DNA of 64,000 nt from JANPLD01 sp964445765 (GTDB lineage Bacteria; Pseudomonadota; Alphaproteobacteria; Rickettsiales; UBA8987). Location: positions 124,001-188,000 of the forward strand of contig CAYULD010000002.1 in assembly GCA_964445765.1 (NCBI GenBank), read 5' to 3'. Positions 26,297 to 36,375 of this stretch are shown one piece after another (within the stretch, counting starts at the first letter, position 1; every line of letters begins with the position of its first letter). The position numbers were made by a program, and so were the translations under genes. The notes under the pieces were generated by a model. That model worked only from the letters and a program-made list of their open reading frames with translations, ran no database searches and was not told where the DNA came from.

Positions 26297-27760
26297 CTAA
26301 ATATATTTTTTTACAATTTCACAATCACTAAAATAATATTTTTCTTTACCGATTATCTGATAATTTTCGTGGCCTTTGCCTGCAATAAGCAAGCAATCTG
26401 ATGGTTTTAGCATCTCTAAACCTTTTTTTATAGCTTCCTCACGATTTGGAATTTCAATTGCATTTGGGCAAGCGGAAATAATTTCTGCACGAATATTTTG
26501 AGCATTTTCAGTGCGTGGGTTATCATCTGTAATGATTGTAATATCTGAAAGCTCCGCCGAAATTTTACCCATTAATGGTCTTTTGGTTTTATCCCTATCA
26601 CCACCACAGCCAAAAATTGTTATTAGCCTACCGCTTGTTTGCAATTTACAAGAATTTATTGCTTTTTCTAGAGCATCTGGGGTATGTGCATAATCTATAA
26701 CCGCCTTTGCATTGCGAGTAATAATTGGAATTAATTCCATTCTACCCTTAACTGATTTTATATTCTGTGATGCCTTACAAATTTCAGAAAAATTATAATT
26801 ATTATTAATCAATAACGCAATCGCACAAGCTAAATTATACGCTTGAAAACCCCCAATAAGATTGGTTTTTATAGTTTTAATAATTTCTTTATATTGCAAT
26901 TCTAATTCAATACCGGTTTCATTTAACAAAATATTTTTTATGGTTAAATCATTTGATTTTTTACCAAAAGAAAAGATTTTTTTATTATTTTGAGTGCAGA
27001 TTTTTGAAATTTCTTCAAATTCATTTATATCAGAATTAACAACTGCAACGCCATTTTCAGATAAATGCTTAGTAAAAATAAGCATTTTAGCGGCAAAATA
27101 TTCCGCCATTGTTTTGTGAAAATCAAGATGGTCTTGGGAAAAATTAGTAAAACCCGCAACTAAAAACTTAATAAAACCAAGCCTTTGAAGAAATAATCCG
27201 TGGCTTGAGGCTTCCATAATTATTTCATTTATATTTTTATCTTTTAAGTTTTTTAGATTTTCAAATAAGGTTAAAATATCTGGCGTTGTCATACCGCTAT
27301 CAGAGGATATTTTTTCAAAATCACCATCTATTAAAGTTCCCAAAGTGCCAATTGAGGCAGATTTAACCCCCATTTTTGCTAGAATATTTGCAGAAAAATT
27401 AGCAACTGAAGTTTTGCCGTTTGTGCCAGTAACACCATAAATATTCTGCGGAATTTTATCTTTATAAAAAACTTCAACCGCACGATAAATAAATTTATTT
27501 ATATCATCAATTTTGATGAATGAGGTTTCTTTATATTTTGCATCAATAATATAATTATGGCTTACAATGATAGCTTTTGCACCTTTTTCAATGGCATCTG
27601 GGATAAAATCTTCACCATTAAAATTTTGCCCTTTTAGTGCAAAAAATATTGAGTTATCAATAATTTTACGAGAATCAGAAATTAGTGCAGAAATTTCAAA
27701 ATCTTTCTTAAAAAGAATTTGTGCATCATCTATAGCATATGTAAATTGAGAAAATTTCAC
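26297..27760 (-). CDS. murE: UDP-N-acetylmuramoyl-tripeptide synthetase (meso-DAP adding)
   Basis: 487 residues. SDSRKIIDNSIFFALKGQNFNGEDF is the MurE N-terminal uridine-binding region (landmark ALKGQNFNG); the ATP loop is GVTGTNGKTSVAN. The motif DDNPRTE near the C-terminus is the DNPR signature for meso-diaminopimelate in place of lysine, so the wall is of the Gram-negative type. VIDYAHTPDALEKAI and GCGGDRDKTKRPLMG are also intact. pth lies upstream and murF downstream on the same strand. Confidence 0.97.
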   Translation of the reverse strand: MKFSQFTYAIDDAQILFKKDFEISALISDSRKIIDNSIFFALKGQNFNGEDFIPDAIEKGAKAIIVSHNYIIDAKYKETSFIKIDDINKFIYRAVEVFYKDKIPQNIYGVTGTNGKTSVANFSANILAKMGVKSASIGTLGTLIDGDFEKISSDSGMTTPDILTLFENLKNLKDKNINEIIMEASSHGLFLQRLGFIKFLVAGFTNFSQDHLDFHKTMAEYFAAKMLIFTKHLSENGVAVVNSDINEFEEISKICTQNNKKIFSFGKKSNDLTIKNILLNETGIELELQYKEIIKTIKTNLIGGFQAYNLACAIALLINNNYNFSEICKASQNIKSVKGRMELIPIITRNAKAVIDYAHTPDALEKAINSCKLQTSGRLITIFGCGGDRDKTKRPLMGKISAELSDITIITDDNPRTENAQNIRAEIISACPNAIEIPNREEAIKKGLEMLKPSDCLLIAGKGHENYQIIGKEKYYFSDCEIVKKYI

Positions 27761-27815
27761 TTATTAGACTTATTATAGCTATATATTATTTCTAAAAAAT
27801 TATTCTTAAAATTTA

Positions 27816-27855
27816 CCCTCACCCCTGCCCTCTCACTACAATTAGATAGAGGGGG
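27816..27855. repeat. Dispersed palindromic repeat, family C, copy 2
   Basis: CCCTCACCCCTGCCCTCTC, an AT-rich centre, then TAGAGGGGGT, ending just before the pth stop codon. It fills most of the 97-base gap between pth and murE. Confidence 0.6.
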
Positions 27856-27857
27856 TT

Positions 27858-28418
27858 TTAATTAATTTCAGAATATTTTGTTAAAAACAAACCATCTTTA
27901 TTATCTAAAATCAATGGAAATAATTTTGAAATTATTTTCAATTTATCATCAATAATTTTTTGCTCATCATTGGTAAATTTACTCAAAACATAATCGTGAA
28001 CTTGGGCTTTTAGCAAAGGTTTACCAATTCCAAAACGAAGCCTTTTGTAGCCATCACCTGCTAGATTATCTATTGATTTCAAACCATTATGACCACCGCT
28101 GCCCCCCGCAATTTTAATTTTAATTTTTGCAAATTCTAAATCTAAATCATCGTGAATTACAATTACTTTTGAAATATGCTCTTTATAAAAATTGCATATT
28201 TCTTGCACTGCCACACCGCTATTATTCATATAGGTTTGGGGCAGAATAATTTTTACATTCTTATTCTCAATTAACCCTTGCGTGAAAAGACTATGGAATT
28301 TTTTAGTAAAACCCGGCAAATTATAATCACTTATAATCTGCTGGCAGATTTCAAACCCAATATTATGTCTGGTTTGATGGTATTTTTCTCCAAGATTTCC
28401 AAGCCCTACAATTATCAT
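27858..28418 (-). CDS. pth: Peptidyl-tRNA hydrolase
   Basis: 186 residues, the standard Pth length. The start MIIVGLGNLGEKYHQTRHNIGFE contains the catalytic His of RHNIG (landmark piece TRHNIGFE), followed by PQTYMNNSG, the VIHDDLDLEF motif and KIAGGSGGHNGLKSI. Pth releases amino acids or peptides from prematurely dropped peptidyl-tRNA. In many proteobacteria it sits next to rplY, but here rplY is 32 kb away. It is the first gene of a leftward pth-murE-murF run. Confidence 0.97.
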   Translation of the reverse strand: MIIVGLGNLGEKYHQTRHNIGFEICQQIISDYNLPGFTKKFHSLFTQGLIENKNVKIILPQTYMNNSGVAVQEICNFYKEHISKVIVIHDDLDLEFAKIKIKIAGGSGGHNGLKSIDNLAGDGYKRLRFGIGKPLLKAQVHDYVLSKFTNDEQKIIDDKLKIISKLFPLILDNKDGLFLTKYSEIN

Positions 28419-28497
28419 TGTTCAAAATTTATATTCATTTTGCTATAGCTTTAATATAATTTTTTAACTTTAGGAATATTCTTAACTTGATTTGTTT

Positions 28498-28526
28498 TTG
28501 CATATGCCTATAGTTGCATATATACA
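28498..28526 (+). promoter_or_regulatory. Probable promoter of the PLP-fold gene with a repeated TGCATAT
   Basis: TTGCAT at 28498-28503, a 17-base spacer, then TATACA at 28521-28526. TGCATAT occurs twice (from 28499 and from 28515), 16 bases apart and overlapping the -35 and the region just before the -10, a spacing that would suit an operator but may be chance. GGTGG lies 4 bases before the ATG at 28545. Confidence 0.5.
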
Positions 28527-28544
28527 ACAATAATTGGTGGTTAT

Positions 28545-30401
28545 ATGAATGATAGATTGGTAAATGCTTGGGCTAATATGGGCATAAATAGCACAATAAC
28601 AAGGGAGCAAGCAGAAGAATTAGCACAAAACCCTACGCCAAAAAATATTGAGAGAATCCAAAGATACTACTTAAATCAAGTTAAACCTAAAGAAGCTCCC
28701 AAAAAAGCAGTTTTTGCTGATCCAAATGATGAATTTTTAGCAGGTAGCCCAGCTAATTTAGGTATTGGAAATCCTAATGTTAATCCTCATCCAGTTGTTA
28801 TTCAGGCTATATCTGATAGGCTTGATGATTCACAAAAATATGTCGCACCCTTAGGAAGCGATAACACTAGGAAAGTTGTAGCTGAATATTTTAACAGCGT
28901 TTATGGTTTTAGTGATAGTAATATTCACCCTGACTATCACGAAGGTGAGAAGCCAGAAGGTTTTACTAAAGATGATGCCTTCGTAACCAGAAATAGCACC
29001 AATATTTTTGATATTGTTCTTGCAGAAGGCAAAGAGAGATTTGAAAAATTAAAAGCTGAAAAAATTGCCGAATTAGAAAAAAATATTAAAAGCAATCCTC
29101 AATCCAAAAAAGAATTAGAAAATGAATTAAAACAATGGCAAAAAGCAAAGCCAATTGTTGCATCTATTGGGTTAATTTATAATGCCACAAAATCAAATGC
29201 AGAAAGAAAAGGTTATGTAGTTAAATCATTTTTAGGTAGTAGTGAAGAGGGCAATTTACCCAGTAAAGATGAGCTTAATGCTCAATATGAAGTATTAACG
29301 CCCTTTGAAAGGGAGTGTATTGTGGTTTTAATTCCACCAACTCATAATCCTAATTCTTTAGTTACTCCAGATGATAAAATCAAAGATTATGCCGAATTTG
29401 TAAATAAAGTTGATGCGGAACAAAATAAAACTAAATTTCGCTTAAGAACATTTCTTGATTTACCATATACTTTAATTTCAGCATTACCTGAAACTAGTAT
29501 GGTTAAATATTTATCTGAAAAAGTAAAATCAACCCTTGTAATTGCTGATTCTTTATCAAAAAAAGGTGGGCTTCCTTCAGATGGTGCAGCTGGTGCTTCA
29601 AAAGATGAAGGATTTATTCAATATGTTGGAGCTAAAATTCTAGATAGCAATTTGTCAGTTGGCAATTTAGCGGACGCAGCAGTTGGAGCATTTTTTGCAC
29701 ATTTAACCAATGTTTATGCCAATGTTTTTGAAAATTTCCGAACTAAGTTGGTGAATAAAAATATTGTAAAATTATGGTGTAGCACAGGAATAAATAAACC
29801 CGACCCAAATTTATTATCTCAAGATCAATTAGTTGAAGCCCATCAGCAATTACCAACTATGGAAACTGCTGAAAAATATGGCTTAAACCAAAAATATTTA
29901 GGCAATTTGTTATCAGCGGTTTGCAAAGAATTGGGGCTTGATCAAAAAGTTATAAAAACTGGCCATAATATTGGTATGTATGTTAATTTCTTCCTAACGG
30001 AATTAAAAGATAGAGAGCTTTCAGATGCAAAAGTTTTATATGACGGCCTTTTAAGTTTCAAAAATGTTTTAGGAAAAGATAAAATTGAAACAGGTGCTGA
30101 TTTACAAAAAGCTCTTGAGCATTGCGTTGGGCTTGAAAATTGTGGGCCTATAACTTGTCGTGCTTTAGAAATGTTCAATGGAAGAGCAGAAGATGTTGGC
30201 GTAAGGTTTTGTCATACTAACCCTAATCAATTAAATGAGCTTGGTGTAAAATATATCGCTAAAATGCTATCAGCTGCATATAATTTACCAGAAATTCCAG
30301 AAGAAAAATTTGCAGAGTTATCAACCAAAGCGATGAAAAGAGCTATTAATTATAATGACTATTCTTTTAGACATTACATAACAAGCGGAAGAGCAACATA
30401 A
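28545..30401 (+). CDS. Divergent PLP-dependent fold type I (aminotransferase class I/II-like) protein
   Basis: 618 residues, well above the 380-450 of ordinary aspartate aminotransferases. Landmarks of the fold appear in order: NLGIGNPNVNPHP at 71-83, AFVTRNSTNIFDIVLA at 145-160 (cofactor-phosphate region), PIVASIGLIYNA at 203-214, an HNPN in place of NPTG at 267-270, D305 and Y308 in FLDLPY (the pyridine-nitrogen Asp), SLSK at 336-339 with K339 the likely Schiff-base lysine, and R554 in VGVRF as a possible carboxylate-binding Arg. Extra material includes about 60 N-terminal residues, a charged helix at 160-200 and a long insert around 400-500. I cannot name a subfamily or substrate. It stands alone with its own promoter. 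An aminotransferase or related PLP enzyme is the best reading. Confidence 0.7.
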   Translation: MNDRLVNAWANMGINSTITREQAEELAQNPTPKNIERIQRYYLNQVKPKEAPKKAVFADPNDEFLAGSPANLGIGNPNVNPHPVVIQAISDRLDDSQKYVAPLGSDNTRKVVAEYFNSVYGFSDSNIHPDYHEGEKPEGFTKDDAFVTRNSTNIFDIVLAEGKERFEKLKAEKIAELEKNIKSNPQSKKELENELKQWQKAKPIVASIGLIYNATKSNAERKGYVVKSFLGSSEEGNLPSKDELNAQYEVLTPFERECIVVLIPPTHNPNSLVTPDDKIKDYAEFVNKVDAEQNKTKFRLRTFLDLPYTLISALPETSMVKYLSEKVKSTLVIADSLSKKGGLPSDGAAGASKDEGFIQYVGAKILDSNLSVGNLADAAVGAFFAHLTNVYANVFENFRTKLVNKNIVKLWCSTGINKPDPNLLSQDQLVEAHQQLPTMETAEKYGLNQKYLGNLLSAVCKELGLDQKVIKTGHNIGMYVNFFLTELKDRELSDAKVLYDGLLSFKNVLGKDKIETGADLQKALEHCVGLENCGPITCRALEMFNGRAEDVGVRFCHTNPNQLNELGVKYIAKMLSAAYNLPEIPEEKFAELSTKAMKRAINYNDYSFRHYITSGRAT

Positions 30402-30505
30402 GAATCTACACAAAAGGCTTAAACATCTTATCAAGATGTAATGTTGTTTTATCCATTACTGAATGCTATAAATCTTAGACGGTGAAAATCTTATAGCAAA
30501 TAACT

Positions 30506-31344
30506 ATGGAAAAAGAAATCAACAATTTGATAGTTTTTAAGGGTAAAAATATCCGCAGAACTTTACATAATAATGAATGGTTTTTTTCAGTTATTGATGT
30601 AGTGGAAGTTTTAACTGATAGCCAAAATGCAAATCGCTATTGGTCTGACTTAAAAATAAAACTCTCTGAGAATGAGGGTTTTGATGAGTTATACGATAAT
30701 ATCGTAAGACTGAAACTATTAGCCTCAGATAGTAAAAGTTACGCAACTGATTGTGCAAATACTGAAACTATGTTTCGTATTATTCAGTCTATACCATCAC
30801 CAAAGGCTGAGCCTTTCAAGAAATGGCTTGCAAAAGTTGGCTATGAAAGAGTGCAAGAAATTGAAAACCCTGAACTTGCAACCAAAAGAACTAGAGACAT
30901 TTACAAAGCCAAAGGCTATTCAGATGACTGGATAGAAAAAAGAATGCGAGGCATTGCAATCCGTGAAGAATTAACCGACGAATGGCAAAAAAGAGGCGTT
31001 AAACAAAACAAAGAATTTGAAATCTTAACCGCTGAAATAAGCGAAGCAACTTTTGGTATGAAGCCAAGCGAATATAAAAAATTCAAAGGCCTAAAGCGTG
31101 AAAATCTGCGAGACCATATGACAGATTTAGAGTTAATTTTCTCAATGCTTGGTGAGGCTTCAACCACTGAAATTGCTAGAAATAAGACGCTCAAGGCTTT
31201 GTAGAAAACAAAAAAGCTGCCAAGGTGGGTGGTAAAATTGCAGGTGATGCAAGAAAAAAACTTGAAATTGAAAGTGGTAGAAAAGTTGTAACAAATAGCA
31301 ATTATATTACTGATAAACAAAGGAATAAAACTATCAAAAACTAA
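30506..31344 (+). pseudogene. DinD-like (BRO-N domain) gene with a frameshift
   Basis: The first frame (30506-31204, 232 residues) has a BRO-N-like start (FKGKNIRRTLHNNEWFFSVIDVV, landmark WFFSVIDVVEVL), then RYWSDLKIKL, GYERVQEIENPELA and the helical DinD region IAIREELTDEWQKRG and MKPSEYKKFKGLKRENLRDHM. At about 31184 one base appears missing: the next frame continues DAQGFVENKKAAKVGGKIAG and IESGRKVVTNSNYI to a stop at 31342-31344, the normal DinD C-terminus. DinD is a DNA-damage-inducible protein whose E. coli form inhibits RecA filaments. Either a real mutation or a sequence error would explain the break. Confidence 0.8.
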
Positions 31345-31367
31345 TCCAAGATTATCTAGTTTTTTTA
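31336..31367. terminator. Hairpin with T-run between dinD remnant and tRNA-Gln
   Basis: AAAAACTA (31336-31343) pairs with TAGTTTTT (31357-31364) around a 13-base loop, followed by more T. Both flanks are A/T runs, so it could stop the rightward dinD-like gene and the leftward tRNA-Gln transcript. The stem is short and AT-rich. Confidence 0.45.
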
Positions 31368-31368
31368 T

Positions 31369-31443
31369 TGGCTGGGGTACTAGGATTCGAACCTAGGGAT
31401 GTCGGTACCAAAAACCGATGCCTTACCGCTTGGCTATACCCCA
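31369..31443 (-). tRNA. tRNA-Gln (anticodon UUG)
   Basis: 75 bases on the minus strand with encoded CCA (31369-31371). The 5' end TGGGGTATAGCCAAGCGG and acceptor partner TACCCCAG are those of bacterial tRNA-Gln; the anticodon loop TTTTGGT carries TTG; the T-arm is CTAGGTTCGAATCCTAG. It faces the dinD remnant and is 209 bases from eno. Confidence 0.97.
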
Positions 31444-31637
31444 ATATCATAATCGGATTTTAGCCTTATAATAAATTTATTTTTACTTTCAAGCCTCAAA
31501 TTAGCCAAAAAACCGCAAATAAATTTTATATAGCTATTAGTGGTGCTTTCAAAAAATAAATTACTTGATAAGAAAAGCTATTCATTATATCAAACAAAAT
31601 CAAAATAATGGCTTTAATTAGCAATTATTATCCATAA

Positions 31638-32930
<1,293 letters not shown>

Positions 32931-32932
32931 TT

Positions 32933-35002
32933 TTACATCCTGCTAAGAATTGCAGTTTGTTCAAATGTTGTAACTATTAAAGCTGATAGTTTAAGGCGGT
33001 TTTCTCTAATTTTCTTATCAGAAGAATTTATTTGCGTGTTATCATAAAAATTATTTATGTAACCGGTTATATCGCATAAATTCTTTAATGCCTCTGCAAA
33101 TTTATTATGCTTAATTAAACTTTGATTTTTATCTGAAACATCAGATAATATTTCATATAAAAATTTTTCTGAGCCTTCACTTAAAATAGATTTTGAAGGT
33201 TTTGGGGGGTATGAAATTTTATCCTTTTTTTCTTCAATAGAAAGAATATTTTTTGCACGCTTAAAGGCTTCAATGGCTGCAATACCATCACTTGTTTCAG
33301 AATATTGAGTAAAGATTATAATCTTCTGCTTGATATCAAAAATATTAAATTCATCAAAATTAGAAACAACCACTGGAATAAACTCCGCCTTAAAACCTTC
33401 AGCTTTTAAGTAAAATTTAAGCCTATCTAATAGAAAATTGAAAATTTCTTCATTAAGCTCATCTTTATTAATTTCTTTAAGGGAAGAAGAAGGCAATAAT
33501 TTTATTGCTCGCTTAAAATATGGTATCAAATCAAATGAAAGTTTATTTTCTAGGATAATTCTAATAATTCCAAGTGCAAGCCTTCTAAGTGCGAATGGAT
33601 CTTTTGAGCCTGTAGCTCTCTCACCTGCAACAAATAGAGAAATTAAAGTTTCAACTTTATCAGATAATGAAATAATCGCAGAAAGGGAATTTCTTGGCAC
33701 ATTATCATTAGGGCCTTGAGGTTTATATTGGTCTCTTATAGCCTCTGCAATTTCTTTATGCTCCCCATTTGCAAGGGCGTAATAATAGCCCATTAAGCCT
33801 TGCAACTCTGGAAATTCACCCACCATACCACTAGCTAAATCTGCTTTTGCTAGATAAGCAGTTTGGCTTGCAATATCTTTCTTATCTGGTGCTAATTCTT
33901 TGGCTAATTCATAGGCTATTTTAGAAATTCTTTCTACCTTTTCGCCCATCGTGCCGATTTTATTATGAAAAATTATTCCATCAAGTTTAGTTACAAAATG
34001 CTTCAAGCCCTTTTCTTTATCACTACGATGGAAAAACTCAGCATCAGAAAGCCTAGCACGCACAACTTTTTCATTCCCCTCTATAATTTTTATACCGCCA
34101 TCTTTAGTTTTATTGTTTGATACTATTATAAAATAAGGTGATAAATTGCCTTCTTTATCTCTGAAATTAAAATATTTTTGATTGGTTTTTATAGTGGTAA
34201 TTAGAACTTCTGGCGGAAGAGCCATAAATTTATTTTCAATAGAGCCTAACAAACAAATTGGATATTCAATAAGCCCAGTAACTTCATTCAGCAAATGCTC
34301 ATCTTGAATTAAAACAAGGTTATTATCATTTGCAATTTTTTCTAAATTTTCTGCAATATATTTTTTTCTTTTTTGGTGATCAGCAATTACAAATCTTTTT
34401 TCAAGCTCAGAGATAAATTGATCAAAATTTTCAATTTTGAATTGCTCAGGTGCTAAAAATCTATGGCCATAACTAAGATTATTTGCTTCTAAATGCCCAA
34501 ATTTTATGGGCAGAATATCACCGCCAAATAAACAAGCAATATTGCGGATAGGCCTAACCCAGCGAATTTTATTTTCACCCCAACGCATTGATTTTTGCCA
34601 GTGAAAATTTTGCAAAATATCTTCAAGAATTTCTTTGAGAATTTCCTTTGTTTGCTTACCTTTACTGCGGATAATCGCAAAATAAAAATCACCTTTTGGG
34701 GAAGATTTTATAGTTAATTTATCTTTAGATAAGCCCGTTGACCTTAAAAAACCTTGAATTGCATCTTCACTAGCATCAGTGCGGGGGCCCTTTCTTTCAG
34801 ATACAGAATCTTCTTGTGTAAGTGATAAGCCATCAGCGAATAAAATTAATCTTCTAGGGGTTACAAAAGTTTTTGAATGTTGAAAGAAAATATTCTGTGC
34901 TTTTAACTTTTCTTCAAAAGAATTATGCAATGCTTCAGCCGCTTGAAACTGCATTCTTGCTGGAATTTCCTCAGAAAATATTTCTAAAATTAGCTGTGCC
35001 AT
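32933..35002 (-). CDS. glyS: Glycyl-tRNA synthetase beta subunit
   Basis: 689 residues, the usual length of the bacterial beta subunit. The start LILEIFSEEIPARMQFQAAE, SERKGPRTDASEDAIQGFLRS (landmark RKGPRTDA), the SMRWGENKIRWVRPIRN region, GHRFLAPE and the HD-like and anticodon-binding C-terminal half are intact. It works as an alpha2beta2 enzyme with GlyQ. glyQ is normally directly upstream, but here the upstream neighbour is panD, 14 bases away, so glyQ must be elsewhere. Confidence 0.96.
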   Translation of the reverse strand: MAQLILEIFSEEIPARMQFQAAEALHNSFEEKLKAQNIFFQHSKTFVTPRRLILFADGLSLTQEDSVSERKGPRTDASEDAIQGFLRSTGLSKDKLTIKSSPKGDFYFAIIRSKGKQTKEILKEILEDILQNFHWQKSMRWGENKIRWVRPIRNIACLFGGDILPIKFGHLEANNLSYGHRFLAPEQFKIENFDQFISELEKRFVIADHQKRKKYIAENLEKIANDNNLVLIQDEHLLNEVTGLIEYPICLLGSIENKFMALPPEVLITTIKTNQKYFNFRDKEGNLSPYFIIVSNNKTKDGGIKIIEGNEKVVRARLSDAEFFHRSDKEKGLKHFVTKLDGIIFHNKIGTMGEKVERISKIAYELAKELAPDKKDIASQTAYLAKADLASGMVGEFPELQGLMGYYYALANGEHKEIAEAIRDQYKPQGPNDNVPRNSLSAIISLSDKVETLISLFVAGERATGSKDPFALRRLALGIIRIILENKLSFDLIPYFKRAIKLLPSSSLKEINKDELNEEIFNFLLDRLKFYLKAEGFKAEFIPVVVSNFDEFNIFDIKQKIIIFTQYSETSDGIAAIEAFKRAKNILSIEEKKDKISYPPKPSKSILSEGSEKFLYEILSDVSDKNQSLIKHNKFAEALKNLCDITGYINNFYDNTQINSSDKKIRENRLKLSALIVTTFEQTAILSRM

Positions 35003-35016
35003 TTTTTAATTAAAAT

Positions 35017-35385
35017 CTAACTTTTTCTTTTTACTTTATTCTTTTCATCAACCAATACAACATTTGGTTTATGTTTAGAAATTTGCAAGCTATCAATGCC
35101 ACAATATGCACAAATTATTATTAAATCGCCAATATTGGCTTTATGTGCCGCTGAGCCACGAATTGAAATAATACCACTGCCTTCTGCCTCTGGGATTGCA
35201 TATGTTGTAAGGCGTTCACCATTGGTAATATTATATACATCAACTTGCTCCCAGTGGTGAATACCAACTTCTCTCATTAAACCTTCATCTATGCCTATTG
35301 AGCCTTCATAATGTAAGTTGCAATCAGTAACAGTTGCCCTGTGAATTTTAGATTTAAGAAAATTAACAATCATTGAAAAAGCCAT
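35017..35385 (-). CDS. panD: Aspartate 1-decarboxylase
   Basis: 122 residues. The self-processing Gly-Ser bond lies in LHYEGSIGID, where the Ser becomes the pyruvoyl group. VYNITNGERLTTYAIPEAEGSGII and SAAHKANIGDLIIICAY match the family (landmarks NITNGERLTTYAI and GSAAHKANIGD). PanD makes beta-alanine for pantothenate and CoA. The ATG at 35373 (MIVNFLKSKIHRA) is an equally good start. coaBC, a later step of CoA synthesis, is 1 kb away on the other strand. glyS follows by 14 bases and is likely co-transcribed. Confidence 0.95.
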   Translation of the reverse strand: MAFSMIVNFLKSKIHRATVTDCNLHYEGSIGIDEGLMREVGIHHWEQVDVYNITNGERLTTYAIPEAEGSGIISIRGSAAHKANIGDLIIICAYCGIDSLQISKHKPNVVLVDEKNKVKRKS

Positions 35386-35450
35386 TCATATTCAAAGCAG
35401 GCTTTTAATGGTAAATAGAAAATTATTCAAATGGAAAATTCAGCAGAAAA

Positions 35451-35819
35451 TTATACAAATAAATCAACTAAACTTGAATTACTTGATGCAAAGGGAGTTT
35501 TGGCAAGCAAACTAAGTGCGGGATCAGCATCTGAAAATGAATCTTGACCATTAAGAAGAGTTTTTATTGCCTCAACACTTGCGAGTAATTTTTCAGATTC
35601 TTTACCGCTAATATTTTCTTTTATATAATTTCTTAAATTGTCTAATGTTTCGTTTTGCCTTGATTGAGCAGGGCTTATGGCCTCAGATTTTATAAATGAA
35701 TTGGAAATGGCACTATAAATTGATTGCGAGCCAGTTATCGCATCATAAACGCTTGCTTTGCTGGCACTAGAAACACCACCTCCTAGCAAAAGCGCTGTTT
35801 GACTTGAATTAATATTCAT
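35451..35819 (-). CDS. Hypothetical Ser/Ala-rich protein
   Basis: 122 residues, rich in Ser, Ala, Asn and Leu, with no clear signal peptide or membrane segment. The N-terminal NINSSQTALLLGGG is followed by a helical, charged middle (NETLDNLRNYIKENISGKESEKLL) and a short hydrophobic C-terminus SLVDLFV. I considered the flagellar regulator FliX because of size and composition but no FliX motif is visible. The gene lies alone between panD and secG. It has an ATG start and no overlapping better frame. Function unknown. Confidence 0.5.
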   Translation of the reverse strand: MNINSSQTALLLGGGVSSASKASVYDAITGSQSIYSAISNSFIKSEAISPAQSRQNETLDNLRNYIKENISGKESEKLLASVEAIKTLLNGQDSFSDADPALSLLAKTPFASSNSSLVDLFV

Positions 35820-35946
35820 AAGTTATTCATTTACACAAGGTTAATCTAGCATAAATTTTGCAATTTTTATAGCAAAAACCTATAATACTTGAAGTTTTCT
35901 AAAAAATTGTTACTAAAGCATCATAGAAATCTAAAATTTTAGTTAA

Positions 35947-36366
35947 ATGCAAGCCTTATTAGTATTACAAATTTTAACCGTTATTGGCTTAGTTGCAGTT
36001 ATATTAGTTCAAAAAACTAGCTCTGATGGTTTTACTGGTGCTTCTTCACCTTCTGCTTTTTTAACAGGCAGGGCTCAAGCTAATTTATTTACAAGAATTA
36101 CTGCAATTTTAGCGACAATTTTCATCATAAACAGCCTAGTTTTGGCTTATATTGCATCTCACGAAGAAAGAGGGGTTAGCATCATTGAAAAACTTAAAAA
36201 TAAAGAGAAAAAATCTGCTAATAATACTAAAAATGAAGATGAAATAAAAATTTTGGAAAATTTGCAGAAAGAAGAAAAAGTAAAAACTAAAAAAGGTAAG
36301 AAAAATCCTGAGATTAAAAATGATGGAGAGTTAGAAGAAAATTCTCTAGTGCCTATTTCTGAATAA
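35947..36366 (+). CDS. secG: Preprotein translocase subunit SecG
   Basis: 139 residues. Two membrane segments (about 3-22 and 55-76) flank the conserved loop QKTSSDGFTGASSPSAFLTGRAQANLFTR (landmark LTGRAQANLFTR). SecG assists SecYE in protein export. The C-terminal 55 or so residues form a Lys/Glu-rich tail, longer than in most SecG proteins. coaBC starts 10 bases after the stop on the same strand. Confidence 0.93.
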   Translation: MQALLVLQILTVIGLVAVILVQKTSSDGFTGASSPSAFLTGRAQANLFTRITAILATIFIINSLVLAYIASHEERGVSIIEKLKNKEKKSANNTKNEDEIKILENLQKEEKVKTKKGKKNPEIKNDGELEENSLVPISE

Positions 36367-36375
36367 AATTTTTGA

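Noticed and set aside
31180..31204. Programmed frameshift in the dinD-like gene
   Set aside because: No slippery heptamer or downstream structure is evident, and DinD is not known to need frameshifting; a mutation or read error is simpler.
35451..35819. Flagellar regulator FliX
   Set aside because: Only size and composition fit; no FliX motifs are visible and no flagellar genes are nearby.
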